DNA from: JAPPLB01 sp965204095
GTDB taxonomy: Bacteria > Acidobacteriota > Terriglobia > Bryobacterales > UBA6623
NCBI GenBank assembly: GCA_965204095.1
Contig: OZ241991.1
Span: forward strand, 2,728,001 to 2,792,000
Length of the DNA stretch: 64,000 nt
Direction of reading: 5' to 3'
Part shown: positions 8,348-17,634 of the stretch, in pieces
Layout of the letters: the number at the start of each line of letters is the position of its first letter
Numbering within the stretch: position 1 is the stretch's first letter
The notes under the pieces: generated by a model
Told to the model about the DNA's origin: nothing
The model's input: the letters and a program-made list of their open reading frames with translations, nothing else
The model's database searches: none
Made by a program: the position numbers and the translations under genes

Positions 8348-9361
8348 TACCTGTTGACAAGCTGTCGGCGCAATGGGAGAAGTTCCCCTGGTGAGCAAAG
8401 CGGATGGAGAAGGAAAATGGTTCCTTTGGTACATGAAGGTACTGAAGCCCTTCAGTCTTTTTTTCGCGTCCCGGCCTGCTTAGCATGAAGAAAAAGAGCC
8501 GTCACAGGTGATCCCTGATCCGTGGCGCAAAGGAAAGCAATGTTCCCCAATCCGCCGGAGTTTCCAGGTAGAGCAACCGCAAGCCGCACCCAACGGGTTT
8601 TCACGAGTCACGAATCACGAAACACGGTTTTTATGCTTCCCTACCCACGATTTCCCGGTATTTCCCGCCCCCCCCGGTCAAGGGTCCGCTCGCCGTTCGC
8701 ATCGGCAACACGGCCGGTTGGGTTTTTACGAGACACGAATCACGAGACACGAATCACGAATCACGGCTTTTTTTCGCCGTGCGTGCGCAAGGGACCCACA
8801 ACCGGAAACCCCCGCCCGGACTGCCGCGCACACCGCCCGGTCGCTGCTTTCCTGCGCCTTACGGCGCGGCATGGGGCGGCTATGGCGCGGCATGGGTGGC
8901 ATATTGTCCCCGAGCCGGTGTCCGCGCGCCGTTCGCTGTGAAATCCCGGCAATGTGTACAAAATCCCGCTTCCCACAGGAAAATGCGCGAAGTGCTGCGT
9001 TCGCCGCTGCTCCCTTCGCCCTCGGGGCTCAACCTGCTGAGGTAGACGCGAATGGACACACAGCTCACGGCTCCGCTGCAAAATCGCCCCTCATTGGTGT
9101 TGATTCGTGTTCATTCGTGGTGAATGAATCCATGCTGAGAAAGGGAAACGTTCTATATTGCATTGACAGGCTGTTTGACAAGCGGGCGCCTGCCGGGAGC
9201 CGACGGGTTCCGCGGTGAGTGCCGCGCCGGATGGTCGGGCCTCGCATCTTCATCGGAACGGAAATCTCATGTCCCACGTTGAAGTCGGCCGCCCGTTGGG
9301 TCATCATATCTACGAATGGCGTCGGGAGGCGTGCGGCCGCAACCCGGCTGGGAGATTCTTG
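8330..9361. other. Repeat-bearing intergenic region without a credible gene
   Basis: The stretch separates the divergent gntR and DUF1549/1553 operons. Frames here are low-complexity shadows of repeats. It contains two heptamer arrays (listed separately) and an inverted-orientation relative of the same motif at about 9098-9118 (GATTCGTGTTCATTCGTGG). No RNA gene was recognised. Confidence 0.6.
8601..8766. repeat. Two (ACGARWC)n heptamer arrays
   Basis: Arrays at 8601-8627 (about three units) and 8728-8766 (five units plus ACGG) are each preceded by GGGTTTT and followed by a T-tract (ACGGCTTTTTTT). This is the same context as the copies at 2.0-2.2 and 38.5 kb. Confidence 0.8.
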
Positions 9362-12058
9362 ATGAGCTGTCAATATCCGGGTGAACGAACTCTGAGCCGG
9401 TTGTCTCCGTTGGTCCGCCGTGGATTGTTGCTCTCCCTCGCCATGCCCCTGGTCCTGATCGCGGGACCCGTGCTCGACACCTCTTTGGATCAAGCGGGAC
9501 CTGTTGTTGTCGAGATCTATGAGAACTTGCCGCCACCGCCGCCGTCGACCCCGGAAGAGGCCCAGGCAGGGTGGGACAAGAGATACGTGCACCACAAGGC
9601 GCGCGACATCGACCTGAGCGGATTGACTCCGACATTCCGCTACACCGAATCGGCGTTTGGCTTTCCCCGCTTGCCGGCCAAGTTCTCGAAAAATGCTCTG
9701 CCGTTGGATTACTCCGAGCCGTTCGCACTGAAGGCGGACATGCATGCCTCCCTGCCGGCCGGGAGCTATCGGTTCCGGCTTCGGTCAAAGGGGGCGGCTC
9801 GCTTTGCATTGGACGGGAAGGTCCTCGCGATCACCAAACGCCAGAAGCCGAACCGCTCGAGCAACGACGATTTGCCTCCGCCTCCCGAGTTCGTCAAACC
9901 GCCTCTCCGTCCGGCGAGTGTTCCCCATCAGGACGCGCTGGTGACCGTGGAACTCGATGGCCGTGAGCACCGCTTCACTCTGGTCGCACTGATCGGTGGC
10001 TTTGGGCTGATTCCCGATCCGGCGGAATTGTCGTTGAGCTACTCCCGTGATGGCGGGCTGGACCGGTTACTGGGCGGAGCCGAAACGCCTTTCTTGACCA
10101 ACGCAGGCTGGGAAACCTACGAGGCCAGGAGTGTTGCCCGCCACATCCAGGGAGACAGGCGCCGCCGCCGGGCGATCGATGACTCCGTCGAGGCTGCTTG
10201 GGCGGAACGGCATCGTCGAGTGCGCGCATGGCTCGCAACCCGTTCTCCGATTGAAGTGCCCGTGGTTACGTCGGAAGAGTCGGTCCATAACGACATCGAC
10301 AGGTTCGTTCAGGCAAAACTCGAACAAGCCGCTGTCCGGCCGCTGGCTCTGACGACCGACCTTGCGTTTCTGCGCCGGCTGTCGCTCGATGTGATCGGGG
10401 TCATCCCCACGGCGGATGAGATTCGCGCCTATCTCGAGGATCCGCCCGAGTGGAGAAGACAGCGGGCCATCGAGCGGCTGTTGAACCATCCGGGCTGGGC
10501 CCACCACTGGATTCCCTACTGGCAGGACGTTCTGGCCGAGAATCCCAGCATCCTGAAGCCGGACTTGAACAACAGCGGTCCGTTTCGATGGTGGCTGCAT
10601 CAGGCGTTCAGCGACGATTTGCCGTTCGACCGCATCGTGACGGAGCTGATCGAAATGGAGGGAAGCCTCTACAAGGGCGCGCCGCGAGGCTTCGCGATGG
10701 CCAGCCTGAACGATGCTCCGATGGCTGCGAAGGCCGACATTCTTTCCCAGGCGTTTCTCGGACAGAAGTTGTCGTGCGCCCGCTGCCACGATGCGCCGTT
10801 TCATCCCTTCAAACAGAAGGATCTGTTCAGCACCGCCGCGTTGCTCGCTGGGGAACCGATCGAGCTTCCCGAGGCCAGCACTGTTCCGCTCCGCGAGGGG
10901 TCGCGCAAACCGTTCGTTCAGATCTCGCTCAAGCCGGGTGACAGGATTGATCCGCACTGGCCGTTCCAGGATCTGAGCGGAGCTTCCGCAGTGGCCGAAC
11001 CACCGAGTCATACGTCGGTGACGAGCCGGCGGCGATTAGCGAGCTTGATGGTCGACCCGCAGAACGAACGCTTTGCCCAGGTCGTGGTCAACCGCGTCTG
11101 GAAGCGCTATCTGGGGCGCGGTTTGGTGGAGCCGGCGCATGACTGGTCGGAAGCGGAAGTCTCGCAGCCCGAACTGCTGCGGTATCTGGCGCAGCGGTTT
11201 CTCGAAAGCGGCTACGACCTCAAGCACCTCGCACGACTGATCTTTTCGTCGCATGTCTATCAACGCAAGCCCGATCCGGCAGCCGCCGCGGCGGAGAACG
11301 GGCGCGGCGGCCTTTTCGCCGGTCCCGTCCGCCGCCGGCTGAGCGCCGAGCAGTTGGTCGATTCTCTCCATGTGGCGGCGGGCAAGAGTCTCGATTGCGA
11401 GGAGTTGAATCTCAATCCGCTGGGCGACCGTCCGCTGAATCAGTTTGTGAATATGGGGACGCCGCAACGCGCCTGGGAGATGACGGCGTTGTCGAACGAG
11501 CGCGATCGTCCGTCTCTGGCATTGCCGAGGGCTCAGGCCCTGGTAGACGTGCTGACGACCTTTGGGTGGCGTCAGGCACGGCAGGATCCGGCCACCGTGC
11601 GCGACGACGGGCCTTCGCCGATGCAAACGCTCATGCTGGCCAACGGCCCGATGGGTACCCGCATCGCTCGGCTCTCCGACGACAGTGGGTTCACCCGGCT
11701 GGCTCTCGAAGACCGGCCCTTGGACGAGCTGGTCCACGAGACCTGTCTGCGGCTCCTTTCCCGTCCGCCAACCAGGGATGAATCGAACGTCTTCACGGAC
11801 TACCTGCAGCCAACTTACAATGACCGCAGGGTCCACGGCATCACGCTGTCGGACCTCGATCCGTCGAAGAAAACGGATCAACGAGTTTCTTGGGCCAATC
11901 ACATGTCCGAGGAGTCCAATCTGATCCGCATGCAGGAAGAACGTCTGGTACGGATGGGCGACGAGCCGACAGAGGCTCTGCAACCGGCCTTCCGTGAACG
12001 CTACGAGGACGTGATTTGGGCTTTGGTGAACACGCCGGAGTTCATGCTCGTTCCTTGA
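9362..12058 (+). CDS. DUF1549/DUF1553 domain-containing secreted protein
   Basis: The 898-residue protein starts with a signal peptide (RRGLLLSLAMPLVLIAG). A beta-rich PA14-like section follows (about 115-215, LPAGSYRFRLRS). Next is DUF1549 (about 290-500, with LRRLSLDVIGVIPTADEI and a heme-c-like CARCHD motif at about 472). DUF1553 comes last (about 565-860, with RRLASLMVDPQNERFAQVV and NRVWKRYLGRGLVEP). These planctomycete/acidobacterial proteins are exported and nearly always paired with a DUF1501 gene, as here 20 bases downstream. Their biochemical role is not established; links to polysaccharide (often sulfated) degradation are inferred. The ATG at 9362 has a GGGAG Shine-Dalgarno; upstream in-frame GTG 9215 and ATG 9269 would spoil the signal peptide. 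Confidence 0.88.
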   Translation: MSCQYPGERTLSRLSPLVRRGLLLSLAMPLVLIAGPVLDTSLDQAGPVVVEIYENLPPPPPSTPEEAQAGWDKRYVHHKARDIDLSGLTPTFRYTESAFGFPRLPAKFSKNALPLDYSEPFALKADMHASLPAGSYRFRLRSKGAARFALDGKVLAITKRQKPNRSSNDDLPPPPEFVKPPLRPASVPHQDALVTVELDGREHRFTLVALIGGFGLIPDPAELSLSYSRDGGLDRLLGGAETPFLTNAGWETYEARSVARHIQGDRRRRRAIDDSVEAAWAERHRRVRAWLATRSPIEVPVVTSEESVHNDIDRFVQAKLEQAAVRPLALTTDLAFLRRLSLDVIGVIPTADEIRAYLEDPPEWRRQRAIERLLNHPGWAHHWIPYWQDVLAENPSILKPDLNNSGPFRWWLHQAFSDDLPFDRIVTELIEMEGSLYKGAPRGFAMASLNDAPMAAKADILSQAFLGQKLSCARCHDAPFHPFKQKDLFSTAALLAGEPIELPEASTVPLREGSRKPFVQISLKPGDRIDPHWPFQDLSGASAVAEPPSHTSVTSRRRLASLMVDPQNERFAQVVVNRVWKRYLGRGLVEPAHDWSEAEVSQPELLRYLAQRFLESGYDLKHLARLIFSSHVYQRKPDPAAAAAENGRGGLFAGPVRRRLSAEQLVDSLHVAAGKSLDCEELNLNPLGDRPLNQFVNMGTPQRAWEMTALSNERDRPSLALPRAQALVDVLTTFGWRQARQDPATVRDDGPSPMQTLMLANGPMGTRIARLSDDSGFTRLALEDRPLDELVHETCLRLLSRPPTRDESNVFTDYLQPTYNDRRVHGITLSDLDPSKKTDQRVSWANHMSEESNLIRMQEERLVRMGDEPTEALQPAFRERYEDVIWALVNTPEFMLVP

Positions 12059-12078
12059 CTCGACAACAGGAACACGCC

Positions 12079-13386
12079 ATGACAAGTTGGAACGGTACAC
12101 GACGGGATCTGATCAAGACAACGGCTTTGGCCGGCGCAGGAATGGGTCTGGGAGTCAGCGCCGCGCCGGCGGGTGCTGACCGGGGCGACCGCCTTCCTCA
12201 CAGCAAGGCGGATGCCTGCATCATGATCTGGCTCGGCGGCGGCGCCGGCCACATCGACACCTTCGATCCCAAGCGTCGTGGTGACCCCGAGCGCGATCTG
12301 CCGGGGTCTTACTACGATTCGATTCCGACCGCCGTGCAAGGGGTGCGCGTCGCCGAGCACCTGTCGAGAACGGCGAAGCTCCTGGACCGTTGCGTCATCC
12401 TGCGGACGGTCAGCCACGATCTCGTTGGCCCCCATGGCGCGGCATCCAACTTGATGCACACCGGCCGCAAGCCGAGCGGGACGCTGCAATATCCATCCAT
12501 CGGCTCGGTCGTTTCCCACGAGCTGGGCACGAAATCGGACGAGGTGCCGGCCTACGTGGTCATGGGGTACCCCAACATCATGCGCGACCCCGGCTTCCTG
12601 GGCGCCCGGCACGGCTATGTCTACCTCACGCAGACCAAAACCGGCCCGGGTGGACTGACCCGCGCCCCGGATGTCGATCGCCGCCGACAGCAGCGGCGCG
12701 AGATGCTTCTGGGAACCCTGCGCAACCGGTTGCGTCGCGATCATGCCGCCGACCCCACCGTCCAATCGCAAATCGATGTCAACGAGCAGGGCTTTCGCAT
12801 GGCGGGACAGCGCTTTATGTCGGTGTTCAATCTGGCGGAAGAGTCGAGTTCATTGCGCGAGGTGTACGGAGGTGAATTCGGGCAGCGATGCCTGCTGGCG
12901 CGCCGTCTCGTCGGCGCCGGGGTGCGTTTCGTCGAGGTCTCGTTCAACCTGAACTTCCTCAACGGTTCCGGATGGGACGTTCATCAGCAAGGAATTCTGA
13001 AACAACATCTGCTCATTCGGGATCTCGACCGGGGCTTGACGGCCTTGATTCAGGATCTCGAGAAACACAAGCAGCTTGACCGCACTCTGATCGTTGTATC
13101 GACCGAGTTCGGCCGCCCGCCCGAGTTCGACAGTCAAGGCGGACGGGGTCACCAATCGCTGGCATTCAGTTGCTTGCTGGCCGGCGGCGGGCTGCGCACG
13201 GGGCAGGTCGTCGGAGAAACCGATGAACTCGGCAAAACGGCTGTTACCCCGCCGATTGAAGTGCCTGACTTGCACGCTACCATTCACGCCGCACTGAATA
13301 TTGATCCGGCGAAGGTCCTTTATGCCGGCAAGCGGCCCGTGCCCATCACCGATCATGGCCAAGTGATCCAGGAGGTGTTCAGTTGA
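12079..13386 (+). CDS. DUF1501 domain-containing protein (Tat-type signal)
   Basis: The 435-residue protein belongs to DUF1501, an alkaline-phosphatase/sulfatase-superfamily-like group. The N-terminus has a twin-arginine-like TRRDLIKTTALAGAG sequence, consistent with export. Family motifs seen are ACIMIWLGGGAGHIDTFDPK near the start, an arginine/histidine-rich middle, GWDVHQQG, and TLIVVSTEFGRPPE with RGHQSLAFSCLLAGGG near the end. The ATG at 12079 is preferred over an in-frame start at 12016 lying inside the upstream gene. It is translationally coupled to the next gene through an AGGAGG site located inside its own 3' end. Confidence 0.9.
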   Translation: MTSWNGTRRDLIKTTALAGAGMGLGVSAAPAGADRGDRLPHSKADACIMIWLGGGAGHIDTFDPKRRGDPERDLPGSYYDSIPTAVQGVRVAEHLSRTAKLLDRCVILRTVSHDLVGPHGAASNLMHTGRKPSGTLQYPSIGSVVSHELGTKSDEVPAYVVMGYPNIMRDPGFLGARHGYVYLTQTKTGPGGLTRAPDVDRRRQQRREMLLGTLRNRLRRDHAADPTVQSQIDVNEQGFRMAGQRFMSVFNLAEESSSLREVYGGEFGQRCLLARRLVGAGVRFVEVSFNLNFLNGSGWDVHQQGILKQHLLIRDLDRGLTALIQDLEKHKQLDRTLIVVSTEFGRPPEFDSQGGRGHQSLAFSCLLAGGGLRTGQVVGETDELGKTAVTPPIEVPDLHATIHAALNIDPAKVLYAGKRPVPITDHGQVIQEVFS

Positions 13387-14621
13387 TCGTGCTTATGCGA
13401 ACGGTCTTCCAGCTTCTTCTAACGGCTGCCCTTCTGTGCGGCGGGGCTATGGCGCAGACATACGACCTCCTGCTCAAGGGAGGACACGTCATCGATCCCG
13501 CCAACGAGATCGATGGGATCAGAGACGTCGCGGTTACGGGAACCACGATTGCCGCCGTCGCTCCTGACATCCCATCCGCGCAGGCCAAAAAAACGGTGGA
13601 CATGTCGGGGCTCTTTGTCGTGCCCGGTTTGATCGATCTGCATGGCCACACCTTCGGCCCGGACGTGAGCCTCTTTCCGGACGACACCGCATTGGTTACG
13701 GGCACGACCACGCTGGTCGATTGCGGCGGTCCGGGCTGGAAGACCTTCGACGAGTACAAGGAGAAGATCGTCGATCGCGCCAAGACGCGCGTTCTGACCT
13801 TCATCAACATCGTCGGCGGCGGAATGCATGACGAGGATAACGTCGCGGACATGGAACCGGACAAGACCGCCGCCAAGATCATGCAGTACCCGGATTTGAT
13901 TGTCGGCATCAAGAATGCCCACTTCGGCGGCATGGGTTGGGTTTCGGTGCGCCGGGCCGTGGAGGCAGGCCGATTGTCCGGCACGCCCGTCATTCTCGAC
14001 AACCACATCCTGACCAAATACGACCGTGATACGAGAACCAAGCTGCTCGACATCCTGCGGCCCGGCGACATGCACACGCATTTCTACAACGACAGGCAAG
14101 TGGAGGTGATCAGCCGCTTCTCGGGTAAGGTCCAGCCCTACATGCTGCAGGCCCGGAAGCGCGGCGTTCTGTTCGACATGGGCCACGGCGCCGGCAGCTT
14201 CCTGTGGCCCGTCGCCAGCAGAGCTATGGCGCAAGGCTTCCCGCCCGACACCATCAGCACCGACCTTCATGGCCAAAGCATTTTTACAACGCAATCGGAT
14301 ATGCCCAACTGCATCTCGAAGCTCATGAACCTGGGCATGGGCTTGCAGGACGCGATCACACGATCCACGGTGAGTCCGGCCAAAGCGATTCAACGGTTCC
14401 CCGAACTGGGCACGTTGGGACGCGGCAAAGCGGCTGACATTGCCGTGTTGAAATACGAGGAAGGGGTCTTTCCCCTCAAAGACGCCTGGCAGAAAAAACT
14501 CATGGCGACCAAGCGTGTGCGCTGCGTCCTCACCGTCCGCAACGGTGAGATCGTATTCGACGAAGACGGACTCGCCTTCCCTCTGTGGACCGAAGCCGGT
14601 GACTACGAAAAGATCCCCTGA
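13383..14621 (+). CDS. Amidohydrolase/deacetylase family metallohydrolase
   Basis: The 412-residue enzyme of the amidohydrolase superfamily carries the first metal motif HGH (H87, H89 in DLHGHTFGPD). It also has GTTTLVDCGGPG, later histidines (NAHFG, MHTHF) and STDLHGQS near the C-terminal metal site. The layout resembles the EF_0837/dihydroorotase-like D-aminoacylase/deacetylase group. The N-terminus is hydrophobic (VFQLLLTAALLCGGAMAQ), so it is probably exported. The chosen start is a TTG at 13383 overlapping the DUF1501 stop. A perfect AGGAGG (13370-13375) sits 7 bases upstream of it. The ATG at 13395 would be 19 bases away. Substrate unknown; neighbours suggest catabolic use. Confidence 0.85.
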   Translation: MIVLMRTVFQLLLTAALLCGGAMAQTYDLLLKGGHVIDPANEIDGIRDVAVTGTTIAAVAPDIPSAQAKKTVDMSGLFVVPGLIDLHGHTFGPDVSLFPDDTALVTGTTTLVDCGGPGWKTFDEYKEKIVDRAKTRVLTFINIVGGGMHDEDNVADMEPDKTAAKIMQYPDLIVGIKNAHFGGMGWVSVRRAVEAGRLSGTPVILDNHILTKYDRDTRTKLLDILRPGDMHTHFYNDRQVEVISRFSGKVQPYMLQARKRGVLFDMGHGAGSFLWPVASRAMAQGFPPDTISTDLHGQSIFTTQSDMPNCISKLMNLGMGLQDAITRSTVSPAKAIQRFPELGTLGRGKAADIAVLKYEEGVFPLKDAWQKKLMATKRVRCVLTVRNGEIVFDEDGLAFPLWTEAGDYEKIP

Positions 14622-14639
14622 GTCGGGTTCCGGCAGGAC

Positions 14640-14975
14640 CGTTTACGGGCGCGGTCGGGCTCGGCGGCAATGAAGTTGTTGTGCTCGTTGGGATTGTCGG
14701 TCGTGATATAGAATTCGGGACCCCTTTTGAAGAGCTTGCTGTCTTCTTTCTACTTGGCCTCACCTTAGGGAAAGTAGTGGCAGATCCAGTCGTCGTGGCG
14801 AATATTGAGAGACTTACGGAAGTGGCACCAGACCGCGAAGTCACGCACCTTCTCTTCTCGGCCGAGGATGCGCTGCACGAGGCTGCTTGAGGTCATCGGC
14901 GGCGGAGGGGCGATACCGAGGTGGTCGAGGATAGCGGCGGTGATGCCGGTATACTGGGTCTCGGCCGATTTCGCC
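14640..14975 (-). pseudogene. C-terminal remnant of a sulfatase gene
   Basis: On the minus strand a continuous frame shows sulfatase C-terminal sequence: ETQYTGITAAILDHLGI, then VRDFAVWCHFRKSL, HDDWICHYFP. It is interrupted by in-frame TAA (14767-14765) and TAG, then resumes in the same frame with LFKRGPEFYITTDNPNEHNN, a typical end of such enzymes. The upstream catalytic part (CxPSR region) is absent. This is a gene relic in the gap between two operons. Confidence 0.65.
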
Positions 14976-15024
14976 GGCTTGCCTCTGTTGCGGGATGGCC
15001 GTCTGCCGCCGTCCGATGCGCCAG

Positions 15025-15044
15025 GGTCAGGTCGGAGCCTGACC
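15025..15044. other. Short perfect hairpin
   Basis: GGTCAGG and CCTGACC are separated by a 6-base loop, 58 bases before the enolase-superfamily gene. There is no T-tract, so it is not a convincing terminator; it may be a small interspersed palindrome. Confidence 0.5.
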
Positions 15045-15101
15045 GGGATGTCTCTCAACGGAACCTCGTCCCTGGCGGGACCTTGATTGACTGAGCCGAC
15101 C

Positions 15102-16316
15102 GTGAAAATCACTGATGTACAGACCATCCTGCTGACGGGACCGTGCACCAACGACCCTTTTGTGAGCGAGAGCCGCAAGTTCCGTAGCGCCGCGTTTGTC
15201 GAGATTCATACCGACACGGAGCTGGTCGGCATCGGCGAAACCTACGTGGGCTATTTTTTCCCTGAAGTAGTCCCGGAGATCGTCGAGTTCTTCAAACCGA
15301 TTCTCGTCGGCCAAGGCGTTGACAACATAGCGGAACTGTGGAGCCGGATGTACCATTGCGGCAACTTCTGGTGTCGGGTGGGTCTGGGCCTCGCCGTCAT
15401 CAACGGCATCGAGGCGGCGCTTTGGGACCTCAAGGGCAAGATGACCCGGTTGCCGGTCTACGAGCTGTTGGGTGGACGCCGGCACGACAAGATCCTCTGC
15501 TATGCGACCGGTGGCCCCAGCAACTATCCGAAAGACCGCCTGGGCGCCAAGATCGACCACTACCGGTCGCTGGGCTTCCGGGCTCTCAAGATTGCTACCG
15601 GCAGGTATTCGCCGGACAGTGGAACCTACATACCGGAGGGTGCCGCCGAGGCGGCGGACTTCGAGGCAGACAAGCTGGAGTTCATTCGCTCGCACACGGG
15701 CCGGGAAGTCACAGTCATGCTCGACGGACACATGGGCAACAGCGCGGGTAAGACGTGGGACCTGGGGATCGCTCAGGCCGTCGCGAAAGCGGTGGAGCCC
15801 TACGATCTGTTCTTCTTCGAAGAGCCGCTGCACTACACCGACCCCTGGAGCTACAGCGAACTGTGCCGCGGCACCCACGTGCCGATCGCCGGGGGCGAAT
15901 GTCTGACCGGAACCTATGAGTGGCGCGTTTTCGTCGAGCGAGATTGCTTCGATATCGGTCAGCCGGACGGAGCGTTCACCGGAGGTCTCGGCGACTTTCT
16001 GAAGGTGGCGGCGATGCTCGACAGTCGGGGCCGCGGAATCGCGACGCACAGTTGGGGCGCCGGTGGAGCATTCATGCAGAACATTCATTGCGGCTTTGCC
16101 GCGCCCAACACACGCATCCTCGAGATCGCGCCCGACTACGCCGGCCTGCACAGTGACATCATCGGCGATTCTTTTCAGATGAAGGACGGCTACGCGATAC
16201 CGCCTGACAAACCGGGTCTGGGCATCGTGTTGACCGACGAGATCAAGAACCGCTACCCCTTCGTGCCAGGCAGCGGAGAGTTCAACGATGTTCCCGGCAA
16301 AATCCTGACCGAGTGA
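15102..16316 (+). CDS. Enolase superfamily protein (mandelate racemase / muconate lactonizing type)
   Basis: The 404-residue protein belongs to the MR/MLE subgroup of the enolase superfamily, which abstracts a proton alpha to a carboxylate. Visible features are an N-terminal capping domain, the barrel motif GFRALKIATGR with its lysine, and metal-ligand acids in VMLDGHMGNS, FFFEEPLHY and IAGGECLTG. A C-terminal ATHSW histidine is the possible general base. This points to a sugar-acid dehydratase, but specificity cannot be assigned. The start GTG 15102 (MKITDV) fits the family N-terminus; an in-frame TTG at 15087 is possible. The gene overlaps an upstream GTG of the next frame, and the hydroxyacid dehydrogenase follows closely, suggesting a catabolic pair. 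Confidence 0.88.
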   Translation: MKITDVQTILLTGPCTNDPFVSESRKFRSAAFVEIHTDTELVGIGETYVGYFFPEVVPEIVEFFKPILVGQGVDNIAELWSRMYHCGNFWCRVGLGLAVINGIEAALWDLKGKMTRLPVYELLGGRRHDKILCYATGGPSNYPKDRLGAKIDHYRSLGFRALKIATGRYSPDSGTYIPEGAAEAADFEADKLEFIRSHTGREVTVMLDGHMGNSAGKTWDLGIAQAVAKAVEPYDLFFFEEPLHYTDPWSYSELCRGTHVPIAGGECLTGTYEWRVFVERDCFDIGQPDGAFTGGLGDFLKVAAMLDSRGRGIATHSWGAGGAFMQNIHCGFAAPNTRILEIAPDYAGLHSDIIGDSFQMKDGYAIPPDKPGLGIVLTDEIKNRYPFVPGSGEFNDVPGKILTE

Positions 16317-16351
16317 TTTGGTGCGGCTCCCATGCGCCTGGAGGCATGCCC

Positions 16352-17362
16352 ATGATCCACGTTCTGGTCGATATCCCGGTTGATGAAGCGGCGCGGGCCA
16401 GATTGCGGGGTATCTCCAATGTGCACCTGGAATTCGTCGAGCCGGAGGAGCGTGTCCGCCCCTTGCCGCCGGACTTGCTGCGGCGGATCGAGATCCTGGC
16501 GTGCACGTTTCCGCCGGAGAACTTTTCCGAGATGACCAGCCTCAAGTGGATCCAGATCACCTCGGCGGGTTGCAACCAGTTATACGGCCTGCGTCTGAGC
16601 GAGAAAGGGGCCCGCGCCAGCAACGGTCGGGGCTGCTTTGACATTCCCATTGCGGAATGGAACATCGCCATGATGGTCAACCTGGCGCGAGACCTGCGGC
16701 AGATGATTCGCAATCAGGACGCCGGCGTGTGGGACCAATCGGCTCGCTTCCAACGAGAGATCCGCGGCCTGACCGTGGGTATTTGGGGTTACGGCGGCAT
16801 TGGTCGCGAGACGGCGCGGCTGGCGAAGACCATGGGAATGAGGGTTCATGTCCTCTCACGCCGAGGGATCGGTCCCATGGGAGATGTTTACTGCGTACCC
16901 GGATCGGGTGACCCGGAAGGGGTGATGCCGAACCGGGTTTATCTCCGGGAGGAGAGAACGGAGTTCCTCTCGGACCTCGATTTTCTGGTGCTTACGCTGC
17001 CTCTCACGAAAAGCACGCAAGGCATCGTCGGCGAACAGGAGCTGCGAACATTGCCGCCAACGGCCTTTGTGCTCAATCCTGCACGCGGACCGCTCATTCT
17101 CCAGCCGGCTCTGCTGCAAGCATTGCGGGAAGGCTGGATCGCCGGCGCGGCGCTCGACACCCACTACGAATATCCAATGCCCTCTGGACACCCGCTTTGG
17201 AAAATGCCGAACGTGATCATGACGCCGCACATATCCGGGTCGAGCCTCAGCCCGTTCTTTGTTAGCCGGATCTGGGATATCTTTCTCGAAAACCTCGACC
17301 GCTATTCGTCGGGAATGACACTGCTGAACGAGCTGACACCCGAGCAGATGGAAGGTCGATAG
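16352..17362 (+). CDS. D-2-hydroxyacid dehydrogenase (NAD-dependent)
   Basis: This 336-residue dehydrogenase has the Rossmann GxGxxG motif (VGIWGYGGIGRETARLA). The catalytic arginine lies in VLNPARGPLI, and an acidic residue follows in ALDTHYEYPMP. The catalytic histidine is in MTPHISGSS. Such enzymes interconvert 2-hydroxy and 2-oxo acids. The ATG at 16352 has a GGAGG Shine-Dalgarno 7 bases upstream and gives the expected IHVLVDIP start. An earlier in-frame GTG (16313) overlaps the previous stop. A loop with extra residues after the Rossmann motif (GDVYCVPGSGDPEG) is longer than usual. It is probably co-transcribed with the enolase-superfamily gene. Confidence 0.88.
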   Translation: MIHVLVDIPVDEAARARLRGISNVHLEFVEPEERVRPLPPDLLRRIEILACTFPPENFSEMTSLKWIQITSAGCNQLYGLRLSEKGARASNGRGCFDIPIAEWNIAMMVNLARDLRQMIRNQDAGVWDQSARFQREIRGLTVGIWGYGGIGRETARLAKTMGMRVHVLSRRGIGPMGDVYCVPGSGDPEGVMPNRVYLREERTEFLSDLDFLVLTLPLTKSTQGIVGEQELRTLPPTAFVLNPARGPLILQPALLQALREGWIAGAALDTHYEYPMPSGHPLWKMPNVIMTPHISGSSLSPFFVSRIWDIFLENLDRYSSGMTLLNELTPEQMEGR

Positions 17363-17634
17363 CGGCCCCGCACTCAGGCCCGGGCCGGCACTGTACTAAC
17401 CGTTCCCTCATCCCATCGCAGAACACAGACCGATCGGTTCGAACAAAGCCTGCGGAAAAGGTCATCTGGCTCGCGCGACGGCACTCTTCAGGAATCGTGC
17501 CCGGCGGACCCTCGTGCAGTTCTCGGCGCGACCTGGATGCGAAATCGCTACAATGGCGGCCATTGGCCCCAGGGAATCTGGCGCGAAACAGGTTCCGTAA
17601 GGGTTTCTGTGAACGCTTGCTCAGGTAGGTTTCT

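Noticed and set aside
8508..9218. 236-residue plus-strand ORF
   Set aside because: Consists of translated heptamer repeats and GC-rich filler; no initiation signal or domain.
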